Translations under genes and position numbers: made by a program
Shown: positions 1 to 8,350 of the stretch, in pieces
Position numbering within the stretch: the first letter of the stretch is position 1
Layout of the letters: each line of letters begins with the position of its first letter
Source: CAZUWH01 sp964624075
GTDB taxonomy: Bacteria > Pseudomonadota > Alphaproteobacteria > Rhodospirillales > Rhodospirillaceae
Assembly (NCBI GenBank): GCA_964624075.1
Contig: CAZUWH010000024.1
Location: 1 to 30,403 of the forward strand
Direction of reading: 5' to 3'
Length of the DNA stretch: 30,403 nt
Notes under the pieces: generated by a model
Database searches by the model: none
The model's input: the letters and a program-made list of their open reading frames with translations, nothing else
What the model was told of the DNA's origin: nothing

Positions 1-230
1 CTGGCGTTAGGTGCCAGGAAGCCACGGCTCCATTCCCAAGGCAAGCGAAAGTCACCTTGAATTGTGTTATAAGTGCATCAGTGTGTCTTTTATGTCACTC
101 TCTCTGGAGAGAAGCCCTTGTCCTTCGGGCGGACGGGCGGGACACCAGCGCTGCCAGGAGTTCCAGAATCCTCAAAACGGACGCCTGCCGCGCCCAGCCA
201 TTCTCGTTCCTGCCGTTCTCATGATGGAAC

Positions 231-268
231 TCACCCCCTTGGATCGGGGGAGGGTTGGGTGGGGGTGA
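231..268. repeat. GC-rich palindromic repeat, copy 1
   Basis: The core reads CCCCCTTGGATCGGGGG. On the opposite strand the whole unit matches copy 2 at 336-391, so the two form an inverted pair. Sequence just to the right, around 269-300, resembles the right flank of the copy at 26128-26240, so the repeat unit is longer than the palindrome alone. Confidence 0.7.
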
Positions 269-335
269 TTCATCCGTCTGGAACTTGTCAGCCCGTGGGC
301 CAAGGGGTGTGACCGCCACGAGTCCTCCCTGCCGC

Positions 336-391
336 CGCGCCGGACCAGACGTTACGGTCACCCTAACCCTCCCCCGATCCAAGGGGGAGAG
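336..391. repeat. GC-rich palindromic repeat, copy 2 with left flank
   Basis: The core CCCTCCCCCGATCCAAGGG is preceded by GCCGGACCAGACGTTACGG. Nearly the same flank (GCCGGACCAGGCGTCGGAA) precedes the copy at 26128-26240. The shared flank shows that this is a true dispersed element and not just chance GC-rich palindromes. Confidence 0.7.
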
Positions 392-562
392 CGTGTTCCG
401 TCCAGGAGGAGGGAGGGGGAGAGAGGAAGGGAGAGGGGGATGTATCCGAGTCCGCACTGCGGTTTCGTGCAGCCTGTCCGGCAAGGGGGCCTGCACGCGC
501 CCGGGGGAAATGGGCCGAGAGTGGGGAGAGGATGGGTTTTCTGAAAAACCGCCAGCGCCACC

Positions 563-589
563 TTGTCTGGCCGCGACATTTGTTATAAA
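563..589 (+). promoter_or_regulatory. Possible promoter of rpmF operon
   Basis: TTGTCT at 563-568 and TATAAA at 584-589 resemble -35 and -10 boxes. The spacing is only 15 bases, which is short, and the pair lies about 70 bases before the rpmF start. This is inference from motif resemblance only. Confidence 0.25.
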
Positions 590-659
590 GAGACACACGT
601 CCGCGGCCAAATCGGGGAAAAGGGTTCGGGCGTGGCAGTCAGGTATGGGAGAGACGATC

Positions 660-836
660 ATGGCAGTTCCGAAGAAAAAGACGTCTAAATCCCGGCGTGA
701 CATGCGCCGTTCCCATCACGCGCTGAGACGGATCAACGTCGTCGAGTGCCCCAATTGCGGCGAATTGAAGCGGCCGCACCATGTTTGCGATCGGTGTGGT
801 CATTACAAGGGTCGCGACGTGGCTGCCGCGGCTTGA
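660..836 (+). CDS. rpmF: 50S ribosomal protein L32
   Basis: This is a 58-residue basic protein of the large ribosomal subunit, with the usual length and the characteristic start MAVPKKKTSKSRRDMRRSHH. It has a zinc-ribbon-like CPNCG (30-34) followed by CDRCG (43-47). The ATG at 660 was chosen because a GGGAGAG Shine-Dalgarno lies about 6 bases upstream and the family starts exactly there, although the frame stays open far upstream. It leads the rpmF-plsX-fabH block, which is a classic bacterial arrangement linking ribosome and lipid synthesis. The gap to plsX is 33 bases. Confidence 0.97.
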   Translation: MAVPKKKTSKSRRDMRRSHHALRRINVVECPNCGELKRPHHVCDRCGHYKGRDVAAAA

Positions 837-869
837 CAGCCTCACCGGCCAGCGATCCGAGCGCGCATC

Positions 870-1919
870 TTGACTGAACGGCTTATTCTGTCGCTCGATG
901 CCATGGGAGGCGATCGGGCCCCCGAAGTGGTCATCAGGGGCATTGGGCTTGCTCTGCGGCATCATCCGGCGGTGCGCTATCTGCTGTATGGCGACGAGGT
1001 ACGGCTGGGGCCCCTTCTGAAGGGCGCGCCAGCGGTTGCCGCCGTCTGCATGCTGCGCCATACCGCGGAGAAGGTCAGCAACAACGACAAGCCATCGCAA
1101 ATGCTCCGCCAGGGCCGCAATACCGGCATGTGGCTGGCCATTCAGGCCGTCAAGGAAGGCGAGGCAAGTGGTATCGTGTCAGCGGGCAATACCGGCGCCC
1201 TGATGGCGATGGCGAAGATCATGCTGCGGACTCTGCCGGGGATCAACCGGCCGGCCATCGCCACTGTCCTGCCAACCCGGCGGGGCGAGGTCGTGATGCT
1301 CGATCTCGGGGCCAACAGCGATTGTGATGCCCAGAATCTGGTGGAATTCGCCCTCATGGGCGCGGTGTTCGCCCGTACCGTTCTCGGGCGTGCGAATCCT
1401 ACCGTTGGCTTGCTCAATATCGGTGCCGAAGAGATGAAGGGCAATGAAGCGGTGCGCACGGCCAGCGCTCTCTTGAAGGCAAATCCCCTTCCCATCAGGT
1501 TCCATGGCTTTGTCGAGGGCGATGATATCGGCGCAGGCACCGTGGACGTCGTGGTGACGGATGGTTTCACCGGCAACGTTGCCCTGAAGACGGCCGAGGG
1601 AACGGCCCGATTTTATACCAGCCTTCTGCGTGAGGCCTTCACGGAGTCTCTTCCGGCCCGGCTGGGATATCTGCTAGCGCGTCCGGCCTTGGCCAAGGTC
1701 AGGAATCGGACCGATCCAAGACATTATAACGGGGCGATGTTTCTTGGTCTTAATGGCATCTGCGTGAAAAGCCATGGCGGGACCGACGAGGTAGGATTTG
1801 CCAATGCCATTGGTGTCGCCGCCGATCTCGTGACCCGTGGCTTCAACGACAGGATCAAACAGGAGCTCGCTGCCTTGCAGATAGTTGTCCCCCCACCCGT
1901 GGCCGTGGGGAGTCGTTGA
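870..1919 (+). CDS. plsX: Phosphate acyltransferase PlsX
   Basis: PlsX converts acyl-ACP plus phosphate to acyl-phosphate, the donor for PlsY in phosphatidic acid synthesis. It is a peripheral enzyme acting at the inner face of the membrane. The 349-residue product is the family's normal length and shows the hallmark start LSLDAMGGDRAP, then SAGNTGALMA (about residues 105-114), the DVVVTDGFTGNVALK block and a C-terminal HGGTDEVGFANAI segment. The start codon is TTG at 870 with only a weak Shine-Dalgarno. It is preferred because the family motif begins a few residues later. The stop overlaps the fabH start by one base (TGATG), indicating translational coupling. Confidence 0.97.
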   Translation: MTERLILSLDAMGGDRAPEVVIRGIGLALRHHPAVRYLLYGDEVRLGPLLKGAPAVAAVCMLRHTAEKVSNNDKPSQMLRQGRNTGMWLAIQAVKEGEASGIVSAGNTGALMAMAKIMLRTLPGINRPAIATVLPTRRGEVVMLDLGANSDCDAQNLVEFALMGAVFARTVLGRANPTVGLLNIGAEEMKGNEAVRTASALLKANPLPIRFHGFVEGDDIGAGTVDVVVTDGFTGNVALKTAEGTARFYTSLLREAFTESLPARLGYLLARPALAKVRNRTDPRHYNGAMFLGLNGICVKSHGGTDEVGFANAIGVAADLVTRGFNDRIKQELAALQIVVPPPVAVGSR

Positions 1920-2893
1920 TGGTTATCAGATCCAGAATCGTCGGATGTGGTGCCCATTTGCCAGAGCGCATTGTAACGAATGACGAACTGGCGGAACGAA
2001 TCGATACCACGCACGCATGGATCGTCGAACGGACCGGCATTCTGGAACGGCACGTGGCGGCGGACGGAGAGTGCACGTCGGATCTGGCCACACGGGCCGC
2101 CGAACGGGCGCTGACCGCAGCCGGTCTGACGGCAGCGGCGCTCGATCTGGTGATCGTGGCGACGGCAACGCCCGATCATACTTTTCCCGCCACGGCGGCC
2201 AGGGTCCAAAGCCGGCTGGGGATGACTCGGGGCGCGGCCTTTGATATCCAGGCCGTTTGTTCCGGTTTCATCTACGCCCTGACGATCGCCAATCAGTTCA
2301 TTTGCACCGCACAGGCACAGACAGCCCTGGTGATCGGCGCCGAAACATTCTCCCGCCTGCTCGATTGGGAAGACCGCAATACCTGCGTTCTGTTTGGCGA
2401 CGGCGCCGGCGCCGTGGTGCTGCGTGCCGAGTCGGGGAAGGGAGATGCCAACGATTACGGTATTCTTTCTACTCATATCCACTCTGACGGGCGTCATTAC
2501 GATCTCTTGCGGGTGGACGGTGGTCCTTCGTCCACGCGATCGACCGGTTTCTTGCGCATGGTCGGAAAAGAGGTGTTCCGGCATGCGGTCGTGCATCTGG
2601 TAGAAGCGGCGGGCGAAGTGCTGGCTGCCCATCATCTGACACCTGCTGCCATTGACTGGCTGGTTCCCCATCAGGCCAATCGCCGCATTCTCGAAGGGAC
2701 GGCGCGCAAGTTGGGGCTGCCTCTGGAAAAGGTTGTCGTGACGGTTGAACACCATGCCAATACATCGGCGGCATCGGTACCGTTGGCGTTGGCGGAAGCT
2801 GTTGCTGATGGTCGCATTCGTCCTGGCCACCTTGTCCTTCTGGAAGCCATGGGGGGGGGATTTACGTGGGGGGCCTGTCTGTTGCGGATGTGA
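1919..2893 (+). CDS. fabH: Beta-ketoacyl-ACP synthase III FabH
   Basis: FabH condenses acetyl-CoA with malonyl-ACP to start type II fatty-acid synthesis in the cytoplasm. The 324-residue protein carries the complete catalytic triad: Cys114 in AVCSGF, His251 in PHQANRRI and Asn281 in HHANTSAAS. The glycine-rich C-terminal LLEAMGGGFTWGA is also present. The ATG at 1919 is chosen over an in-frame TTG at 1916 because it overlaps the plsX stop as TGATG. A run of nine G at 2851-2859 lies within the conserved C-terminal motif and the frame remains intact. The ihfA gene that often follows in related bacteria is not found downstream. Confidence 0.97.
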   Translation: MVIRSRIVGCGAHLPERIVTNDELAERIDTTHAWIVERTGILERHVAADGECTSDLATRAAERALTAAGLTAAALDLVIVATATPDHTFPATAARVQSRLGMTRGAAFDIQAVCSGFIYALTIANQFICTAQAQTALVIGAETFSRLLDWEDRNTCVLFGDGAGAVVLRAESGKGDANDYGILSTHIHSDGRHYDLLRVDGGPSSTRSTGFLRMVGKEVFRHAVVHLVEAAGEVLAAHHLTPAAIDWLVPHQANRRILEGTARKLGLPLEKVVVTVEHHANTSAASVPLALAEAVADGRIRPGHLVLLEAMGGGFTWGACLLRM

Positions 2894-3035
2894 TGCCATC
2901 ACTGTAAAGCTTGGCTTATGCACGTTGGCATGAGGGGAGAAAAAGGGGGGAGATACGTCGTTTTCCGGTCCGGTCAAACCGGGGATGACCAGGACGGTCA
3001 GCGCTTGGACACCTTTAACGACCATCATGTAATGA

Positions 3036-3110
3036 CTATCATACCCGCGCAAGCAGGTATCCATGAACAGGCGGATAAACATGGATTCCCGCTTCGCGGG
3101 CCTTCTGGAT
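3036..3110. repeat. Imperfect inverted repeat of the 'ATTCCCGC...GCGGGAAT' type
   Basis: The left arm (3042-3065, containing ACCCGCGCAAGCAGGTATCC) and the right arm (3080-3100, CATGGATTCCCGCTTCGCGG) are imperfect reverse complements around a short spacer. The unit resembles the dispersed intergenic repeat with ATTCCCGCGAAAGCGGGAAT cores that is common in proteobacterial genomes. A related copy is at 29085-29140. Confidence 0.6.
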
Positions 3111-3186
3111 TTTTGGGGGTCTCCGCTTGTTTCAACGCTCCTGAAGCCGTGCCCTCTTCCCCGAGTCTTCGGAGGAGACATAGACA

Positions 3187-3573
3187 GTGGGCATGAGGAA
3201 GAGACGGGTGCTTGTCGTGGTCGGTGCGGCCTTATCACTGCTACCTGATGGAGTGCGGGCACGTGAAATCGTCGGGAGTGACGTATGTGACCGGCTTGTT
3301 CAGCACAGGACAGCTGATGAAGTGGGCCACACGCCTGATCCTGACGTCTCGGCCGATGGGAACGCCACACTGCGGCTGCCAGATGAGATTACCATTCCGA
3401 TCACTGTCGATGTGCCCAGGCACGACGGCGGAAATGCCATTGTTAGGGGGGAGGCGGGCATCGGAACAATAACGGTGGCAGTCAGGGACGGACAGATTGT
3501 CTTCAACGGTGAGCCCGTCGCCCGGATCGACCGGGCCACTTTTGTCGAGGCCTGCCGCAAGATGCGCCGCTGA
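3187..3573 (+). CDS. Conserved hypothetical exported protein beside EnvZ/OmpR
   Basis: This 128-residue protein begins with a basic and hydrophobic segment (MGMRKRRVLVVVGAALSLL, ending near VRA at residue 25) that looks like a Sec signal peptide, so it is probably periplasmic. The mature part has one cysteine in a VCDRLVQH segment, then a DPDVSADG stretch and a beta-rich tail LRLPDEITIPITVDVP. From memory this pattern matches a small uncharacterised family found in Rhodospirillales; I know no function for it. GTG at 3187 was chosen because GGAGGAG at 3171-3177 lies 9 bases upstream; ATG at 3193 is the alternative. It converges on envZ with a gap of 29 bases. Confidence 0.8.
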   Translation: MGMRKRRVLVVVGAALSLLPDGVRAREIVGSDVCDRLVQHRTADEVGHTPDPDVSADGNATLRLPDEITIPITVDVPRHDGGNAIVRGEAGIGTITVAVRDGQIVFNGEPVARIDRATFVEACRKMRR

Positions 3574-3602
3574 TCCTAGCCGACGCGGGGACCTTGCAAG
3601 TT

Positions 3603-4949
3603 TCAGAGCGGAAGTCTGACCCGGGCGCGCAGACCGCCCAGGGGACTATCCGCAAGAAGCACATCCCCGCCGTGACTGCGGGCGATGTCGCGGGCTACGG
3701 TCAGGCCCAACCCCACGCCGCCAGTAGCCTGGTTGCGGGAGCTTTCCAAGCGATAGAACGCTTTGAAGACTTCCTCGCGCTTGTCTGGAGGAATGCCGGG
3801 ACCATCGTCGTCGATGATGATGTCGATGGCTTCCCCCCGCCGTCCGACGCGGACGGCAACATACTCAGCATAGCGCACGGCATTGCCAACCAGGTTCGAG
3901 AGGCAGCGTTCCATGGCATTGACACGGAGGGGAAGCGTGATTGCCTGTTCGATGTGCAGGCCGATGGCCCCGCCGTGACGGCGAATCCTGCCGATGATAT
4001 CGTCCAGCAGATCGGTCAGGCTGGCAGGCCGGATTGTCTCGGTGCCTGCCCCGCGGGCGAAGGCCAGGTAGCCTTCTATCATCCGTTCCATTTCGGCCAC
4101 GTCTTCCTTCAGTTCCGCGATTCCCTCCCCAGACCCCAGCAAGGCAAGCTGAAGCTTCATCCGGGTCAAGGGTGTGCGCAGGTCATGGGAAACACCGGCC
4201 AGCATCTCGGTCCGCTGTTCAATCTGGCGGCGAATGCGCTCCCGCATGAGGGTAAAAGCCTGGCCGGCCTGACGGATCTCGGCCGCACCTTCAGGCTTGA
4301 AATTGGGGACCTCGCGTCCCTTGCCGAACAGGTGGGTGGCGACTGCCAGGTGGCGAATGGGGCGTACCTGGTTGCGTATGAACAAGATGGCCAGCGTCGA
4401 GACCAGCAATGAGATCCCGACCATCCAGATGATGAAGATGTAGGTCGTGGAACTGAATACACGCTTTCGTGGGACAGTTATATGGATGATACCCTCTTGA
4501 ATTTCAATGTCTAGGTTTATCTCCCGTTCAAGTTCTTCAAGACAGAAAGGATAGGTCAGGCGTTCCTGTAGCGCTTGGCCAAAGGTGCTGTTGATAAGGT
4601 CGCGCTTCTTGCTCAACCGGGGCAGGTCGGCCAGCCGAACGTCTGGCTCCAGAGTCATTCCAATCTGCATTTCAGTCTGGGCCAGGGACCTTATGAACAT
4701 CTGATCTTCAGGGTGGGTATAGGTCGTTCGCAACGCAATCAACGTTCTCACCTCCCCGGCTAGACTGAGAGCGAGTTGGCGGGCAACCGTTTCCCAATGC
4801 CGTTCATAGAAAATGAATGACGAGAGGCTGATCAGAACGACTAGGGGTATGATGATGATCAGCAACAGGCGGCCGAGCAGGCTGCGGGGGACGAGATGTC
4901 TCAGCAAACGGCCTGGGACCAGACGTTTCAGGATGGTGGGCGTACCCAT
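3603..4949 (-). CDS. envZ: EnvZ-type sensor histidine kinase
   Basis: This is a membrane sensor kinase of 448 residues that phosphorylates the OmpR-type regulator encoded just upstream. It has a transmembrane segment at about 25-48, a periplasmic domain at about 49-170, a second transmembrane segment at 171-192, a HAMP linker, then the HisKA motif GVSHDLRTPL with phosphorylated His255. The ATPase domain shows the N box (NLVGNAVRYA, 352-361), the G1 box DDDGPGIP (380-387) and the G2 box GGVGLGLTVA (410-419). All key residues are present. The ATG at 4949 follows the ompR stop by 15 bases, so the two form one operon. The stimulus is unknown. Confidence 0.93.
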   Translation of the reverse strand: MGTPTILKRLVPGRLLRHLVPRSLLGRLLLIIIIPLVVLISLSSFIFYERHWETVARQLALSLAGEVRTLIALRTTYTHPEDQMFIRSLAQTEMQIGMTLEPDVRLADLPRLSKKRDLINSTFGQALQERLTYPFCLEELEREINLDIEIQEGIIHITVPRKRVFSSTTYIFIIWMVGISLLVSTLAILFIRNQVRPIRHLAVATHLFGKGREVPNFKPEGAAEIRQAGQAFTLMRERIRRQIEQRTEMLAGVSHDLRTPLTRMKLQLALLGSGEGIAELKEDVAEMERMIEGYLAFARGAGTETIRPASLTDLLDDIIGRIRRHGGAIGLHIEQAITLPLRVNAMERCLSNLVGNAVRYAEYVAVRVGRRGEAIDIIIDDDGPGIPPDKREEVFKAFYRLESSRNQATGGVGLGLTVARDIARSHGGDVLLADSPLGGLRARVRLPL

Positions 4950-4964
4950 GGGCGAGCTTCATCT

Positions 4965-5648
4965 TCAATCCGTGCGCAACAGATACCCCCGGCCACGCAC
5001 CGTTTGCAAATAGCGTGGCAGGCCCGGATCGGTCTCGATCTTCTTGCGCAAACGGGTGATCTGGACATCCACCGTGCGCAGATTGATCATCTGACCGCCG
5101 TGCCGTCCCAGATCTTCACGGCTTAATATTTCGCCAGGTCTGGCAATGAACACCTTGAGAAGCGCGTCCTCGGCTGAAGTCAACCGGACAGGATGACTGC
5201 CACGGTACAACTCGCCTCGCACCACATCATAAACGCATTCCCCGAAGTGCAGCTCGGTGCGTGGATCGGAGATCTTGCGTGGCAGTCGGCGCAGAATGTT
5301 GTTGATCCTGAGCAACAGTTCCCGCGGCTCGAAAGGTTTGGGCAGATAATCATCGGCGCCAACCTCCAGTCCCTGGATACGATCATCGGCTTCCCCGCGG
5401 GCGGTGAGCAACAGGATGGGCACGTCGTTGCTCTGACGCAAGGCATGCGTGAATGCGAGGCCGTTTTCGCCTGGCATCATGATGTCAAGGATGATCAGGT
5501 CGAAAGCCATGGCCGCCAGATGTTGACGTGCCTCGCTGGCATCGGCCGCAGTGGTCACGGCGAAACCATGGTCGGCCAGGTACTTGCGCAAGAGATCACG
5601 CAAGCGAGTATCGTCATCGACGACCAGCAGATGAGGCAATTCGGGCAT
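4965..5648 (-). CDS. ompR: OmpR-family response regulator
   Basis: This cytoplasmic DNA-binding response regulator has 227 residues. The receiver domain has the acidic pocket DDD (11-13), phosphoacceptor Asp55 in LIILDIMMPG and Lys104 in YLPKPFEP. It is followed by a winged-helix domain with the typical VDVQITRLRKKIE recognition helix and a VRGRGYLL end. The ATG at 5648 is preferred to longer in-frame starts because a CGGAG Shine-Dalgarno precedes it and the receiver begins at once. It is the first gene of the ompR-envZ pair. Its promoter should lie in the 231-base gap after the hybrid kinase gene. Confidence 0.95.
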   Translation of the reverse strand: MPELPHLLVVDDDTRLRDLLRKYLADHGFAVTTAADASEARQHLAAMAFDLIILDIMMPGENGLAFTHALRQSNDVPILLLTARGEADDRIQGLEVGADDYLPKPFEPRELLLRINNILRRLPRKISDPRTELHFGECVYDVVRGELYRGSHPVRLTSAEDALLKVFIARPGEILSREDLGRHGGQMINLRTVDVQITRLRKKIETDPGLPRYLQTVRGRGYLLRTD

Positions 5649-5879
5649 TGCTCCGGGCTCTTTCAAGACGAACCGCGATGGGCTCCTCAATGATTCACAG
5701 TAGCCGCAACTTTCCGCTGCGTCCAGGCGGCTTACAGGACATCTCCCTGATCGGAGGCCGCTTTGGAGCGGGATGCAATCAGGTTGAGCCACTCCCCTTC
5801 AGGGCACTAGCATGCTCTTCAACAAGCAAACAGAGAAAGTCACACCAACCCTCCCAGGTCAACCTGAAATCATTCCGCC

Positions 5880-8255
5880 TTAGCGCTCTGCATAGACCGA
5901 AACGTCGCCTTGATGATCGCAAGGCGGTTTCTCTGCCGTGCTCTGCTCTTCTTGCTCTTCCCGGCTAGCCAAGACCCTTTCAAGAAACGCCAGAAGTTGT
6001 TCGGAAGCGACCGGCTTGCGCAGCACCGGCAGGCCATACGCCTCACACAGTCCCTCAAGGGAAATTTCCCCGGTGATCAACAAGGCGGGAAGAGGAGCGT
6101 CCACGGCCTCGCGCAAGGTGACAATAGCCTGATCACCGGTTTCATGCACACTCAGCCGGTAATCGGCAATGATTGCTTCGGGCATCGCCTCGCGGCGAGA
6201 CAGCTCGGCCACCGCCTCATCGCCCGACTCGGCCGTTACAACCATGCACCCCCAGCCCTGCAGCAGCAGCTTCAGGCCATCCCGGATGCGGGGATCGTCA
6301 TCGATCACCACGATCACACTTCCCTTCAGAACCGATGAAACGGGCCGGTGGAACGACGCGGTCCGTTCCACTGGCTGGACCTGGAAGGGTGCTAGGGGCG
6401 TTTCTGGAGATGCTGACACGGGAGCCGGGGCAGCCTCCATCTCGATTGCGAACAGCGAACCCCGTTGCAAACGTGACTCGACCACGATTCGATGCCCAAG
6501 CAGGCGGGCCGTACGATCAACGATGGCCAGTCCCAACCCCGCGCCAGCATTCTGGTTGGAACGGCTGATTTGGTGGAATTCGCGGAAGATCTCCTGCTTC
6601 TGATCAGACGGAATGCCAGGGCCGGTATCCCATACCTCGACCCGAATCCGCTCGCCTCGGCAGCGGCATCCGACCAAGATACTGCCTTTGGATGTATAGC
6701 GGATGGCATTGGAAAGCAGGTTGCGCAGCATCCGCTCCAGCAATACCGGGTCGGAAATCACGAAACCGCGACACGGGCCAACGATGAAACGCAGCCCCTT
6801 GGCTGCGGCCATGGGCTCGAACTCGGTGACAAGACGTCCTGTCAAGGTCGTGAGGGAAACGACACTATGCTCCGGAATCACCACGCCAGCATCCAGTTTG
6901 GAAATGTCAAGCAGGGCATTCAGAAGCTCCCGCAAGGCTGCAACCGACTGAGCGATTTTTTCGGCGAGGACGCGGACGTTCTCTGCTAGGGGAAGATCCG
7001 AAAGGGCCGTGACGAACAACCCCAGGGCCTGCAAGGGCTGGCGGAGGTCATGGCTGGCAGCAGCCAGGAATCTGGTCTTGGCCAGGTTGGCGACGTCGGC
7101 GGCATCCTTGGCAGTCCGCAGGGCCTCCTCGGTCTGACAGCGCGCGGTGATGAAGCCTTCCACCGCCTGGGCCATGCGGGCGATCTCGTCGCTGCCTGCG
7201 CTGTTAATCTGCACGTCCTGACCAGTGGCAGCGATTTCCATGACGCGGTGAAGATGCAGCAGACGCTGGATGATGCTGCGGGAGACATGGACGGCAATTA
7301 GGATCGCCCCCAGGATGCACAGGCTAGACAAGACTATCAGCAGAATGGTCTGCTGGCGGACAAGGGCATGACTGTCTTTACTAGCGCGTGTAACGACCGT
7401 CCGGCTACGACTGATCAATTCGTCAACAGCAGAGACCAGGCGGCTCGATACATGCGAATAAACCGACAGCAACCCATCGATGCTGTTGCTGGTCTGCAAG
7501 TCACCACGGCGGACAACAAAGAGGTTGTTATCACCCTGCCCGATGGTTGTCAAACGATCCAGGACTGGGGCGAGAGCCGCCGCAATCTCGGTCGGCAGGC
7601 GCTGGACGACCGCAAGGACTGTCGCAAGAGTCCGGTCGTAGTCTGCACGGGCTTCCTCTACGTCATGGACCTCGATGGCTGCAGCGCAGGCGGCCAGGAA
7701 ATCGAGAGCCAGACCAGCGGCATGATCAACTTCCAGAAGCGATGTGACTTCGGAAGCGTGTATATCGATTGTTTGGCGCAGGTCACGGCGCAACGTGATA
7801 AGTTCACGCAAAAGGATAGACAGGCGCTGACGATAGTGAATATGACGTTCAACGGCGTCGTTCAATTTCTCGAAAGTGACGCTGAGCTGGGCATGTTCTT
7901 CGGCAATGCGGACAAGAGGCAGGGTATGCTGGGTGTCCATATCCTGCAGGTGTGCCACAAGCTCGCTTGAATAGGCAAATTGATCGCGGATTCGATAATG
8001 AGCGGTCTGCCGTTGTCCCTGCGTACTGGAGACTACCAGATTGGGCGCGCTGGCGACTGTCGCCTCGCTTTGTTGGGCCAGCTCATAAGCAGCCACGATG
8101 ATCGGCAGGTGGCGGTCAATGATGACATCAAGGGAAGCGCGAAGTTGGTGCAGGGCGGTAACAGCAAGAATACAGGCAATCACTGTGAAAGAAACCGCCG
8201 CAATGAAGCTAAGCGACAAGCGGGTGTGAACATCGAGGCCCTTGAATGCCATCAT
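5880..8255 (-). CDS. Hybrid sensor histidine kinase with C-terminal receiver (TorS-like layout)
   Basis: This 791-residue protein has a transmembrane helix at about 15-36, a largely helical periplasmic sensor region (about 37-300), a second transmembrane helix at about 303-324 and a HAMP domain at about 325-372. Next are the HisKA box SHDLRQPLQALGLF with His402, the ATPase boxes (NLLSNAIRYT near 512-521, DTGPGIP near 543-549, GAGLGLAIVD near 571-580) and a receiver domain (acidic IDDDP 651-655, Asp698 in IIADYRL, a conserved KP near the end). There is no visible Hpt domain. The start follows a GGAA Shine-Dalgarno. The only upstream gene on the same strand is a pseudogene, which may have encoded a partner. 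The ligand and output regulator are unknown. Confidence 0.92.
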   Translation of the reverse strand: MMAFKGLDVHTRLSLSFIAAVSFTVIACILAVTALHQLRASLDVIIDRHLPIIVAAYELAQQSEATVASAPNLVVSSTQGQRQTAHYRIRDQFAYSSELVAHLQDMDTQHTLPLVRIAEEHAQLSVTFEKLNDAVERHIHYRQRLSILLRELITLRRDLRQTIDIHASEVTSLLEVDHAAGLALDFLAACAAAIEVHDVEEARADYDRTLATVLAVVQRLPTEIAAALAPVLDRLTTIGQGDNNLFVVRRGDLQTSNSIDGLLSVYSHVSSRLVSAVDELISRSRTVVTRASKDSHALVRQQTILLIVLSSLCILGAILIAVHVSRSIIQRLLHLHRVMEIAATGQDVQINSAGSDEIARMAQAVEGFITARCQTEEALRTAKDAADVANLAKTRFLAAASHDLRQPLQALGLFVTALSDLPLAENVRVLAEKIAQSVAALRELLNALLDISKLDAGVVIPEHSVVSLTTLTGRLVTEFEPMAAAKGLRFIVGPCRGFVISDPVLLERMLRNLLSNAIRYTSKGSILVGCRCRGERIRVEVWDTGPGIPSDQKQEIFREFHQISRSNQNAGAGLGLAIVDRTARLLGHRIVVESRLQRGSLFAIEMEAAPAPVSASPETPLAPFQVQPVERTASFHRPVSSVLKGSVIVVIDDDPRIRDGLKLLLQGWGCMVVTAESGDEAVAELSRREAMPEAIIADYRLSVHETGDQAIVTLREAVDAPLPALLITGEISLEGLCEAYGLPVLRKPVASEQLLAFLERVLASREEQEEQSTAEKPPCDHQGDVSVYAER

Positions 8256-8350
8256 CGCAATTTCCGTTTCCGTTGACAGCGAAAAACGATCGGGACTTCC
8301 CTCTGTTATTCGGAGATAAAGTTCTGTTTTTCAATATATTGTTCGTTACC

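Larger units (their letters stand above)
1..659. other. Intergenic region without a recognisable gene, repeat-rich
   Basis: No frame in this stretch resembles a known protein. The frames that are open are low-complexity and cross the palindromic repeats. The genes that often precede rpmF in alphaproteobacteria, such as the YceD/DUF177 protein, are not visible here, although they could lie outside the window. The stretch contains two oppositely oriented copies of a GC-rich palindrome (231-268 and 336-391), a purine-rich GGGAGGGGGAGAG run around 405-440, and a possible rpmF promoter near 563-589. Confidence 0.6.

Noticed and set aside
255..659. Long N-terminal extension of the rpmF frame
   Set aside because: It is low-complexity and crosses palindromic repeats. 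L32 starts at 660 with its own Shine-Dalgarno.
95..703. 202-codon open frame on the minus strand
   Set aside because: It is antisense to rpmF, crosses repeats, and resembles no protein family.
1724..3370. 548-codon minus-strand frame
   Set aside because: It is antisense to fabH and parts of its neighbours. The plus-strand gene has all catalytic residues, so this is a GC-driven shadow frame.
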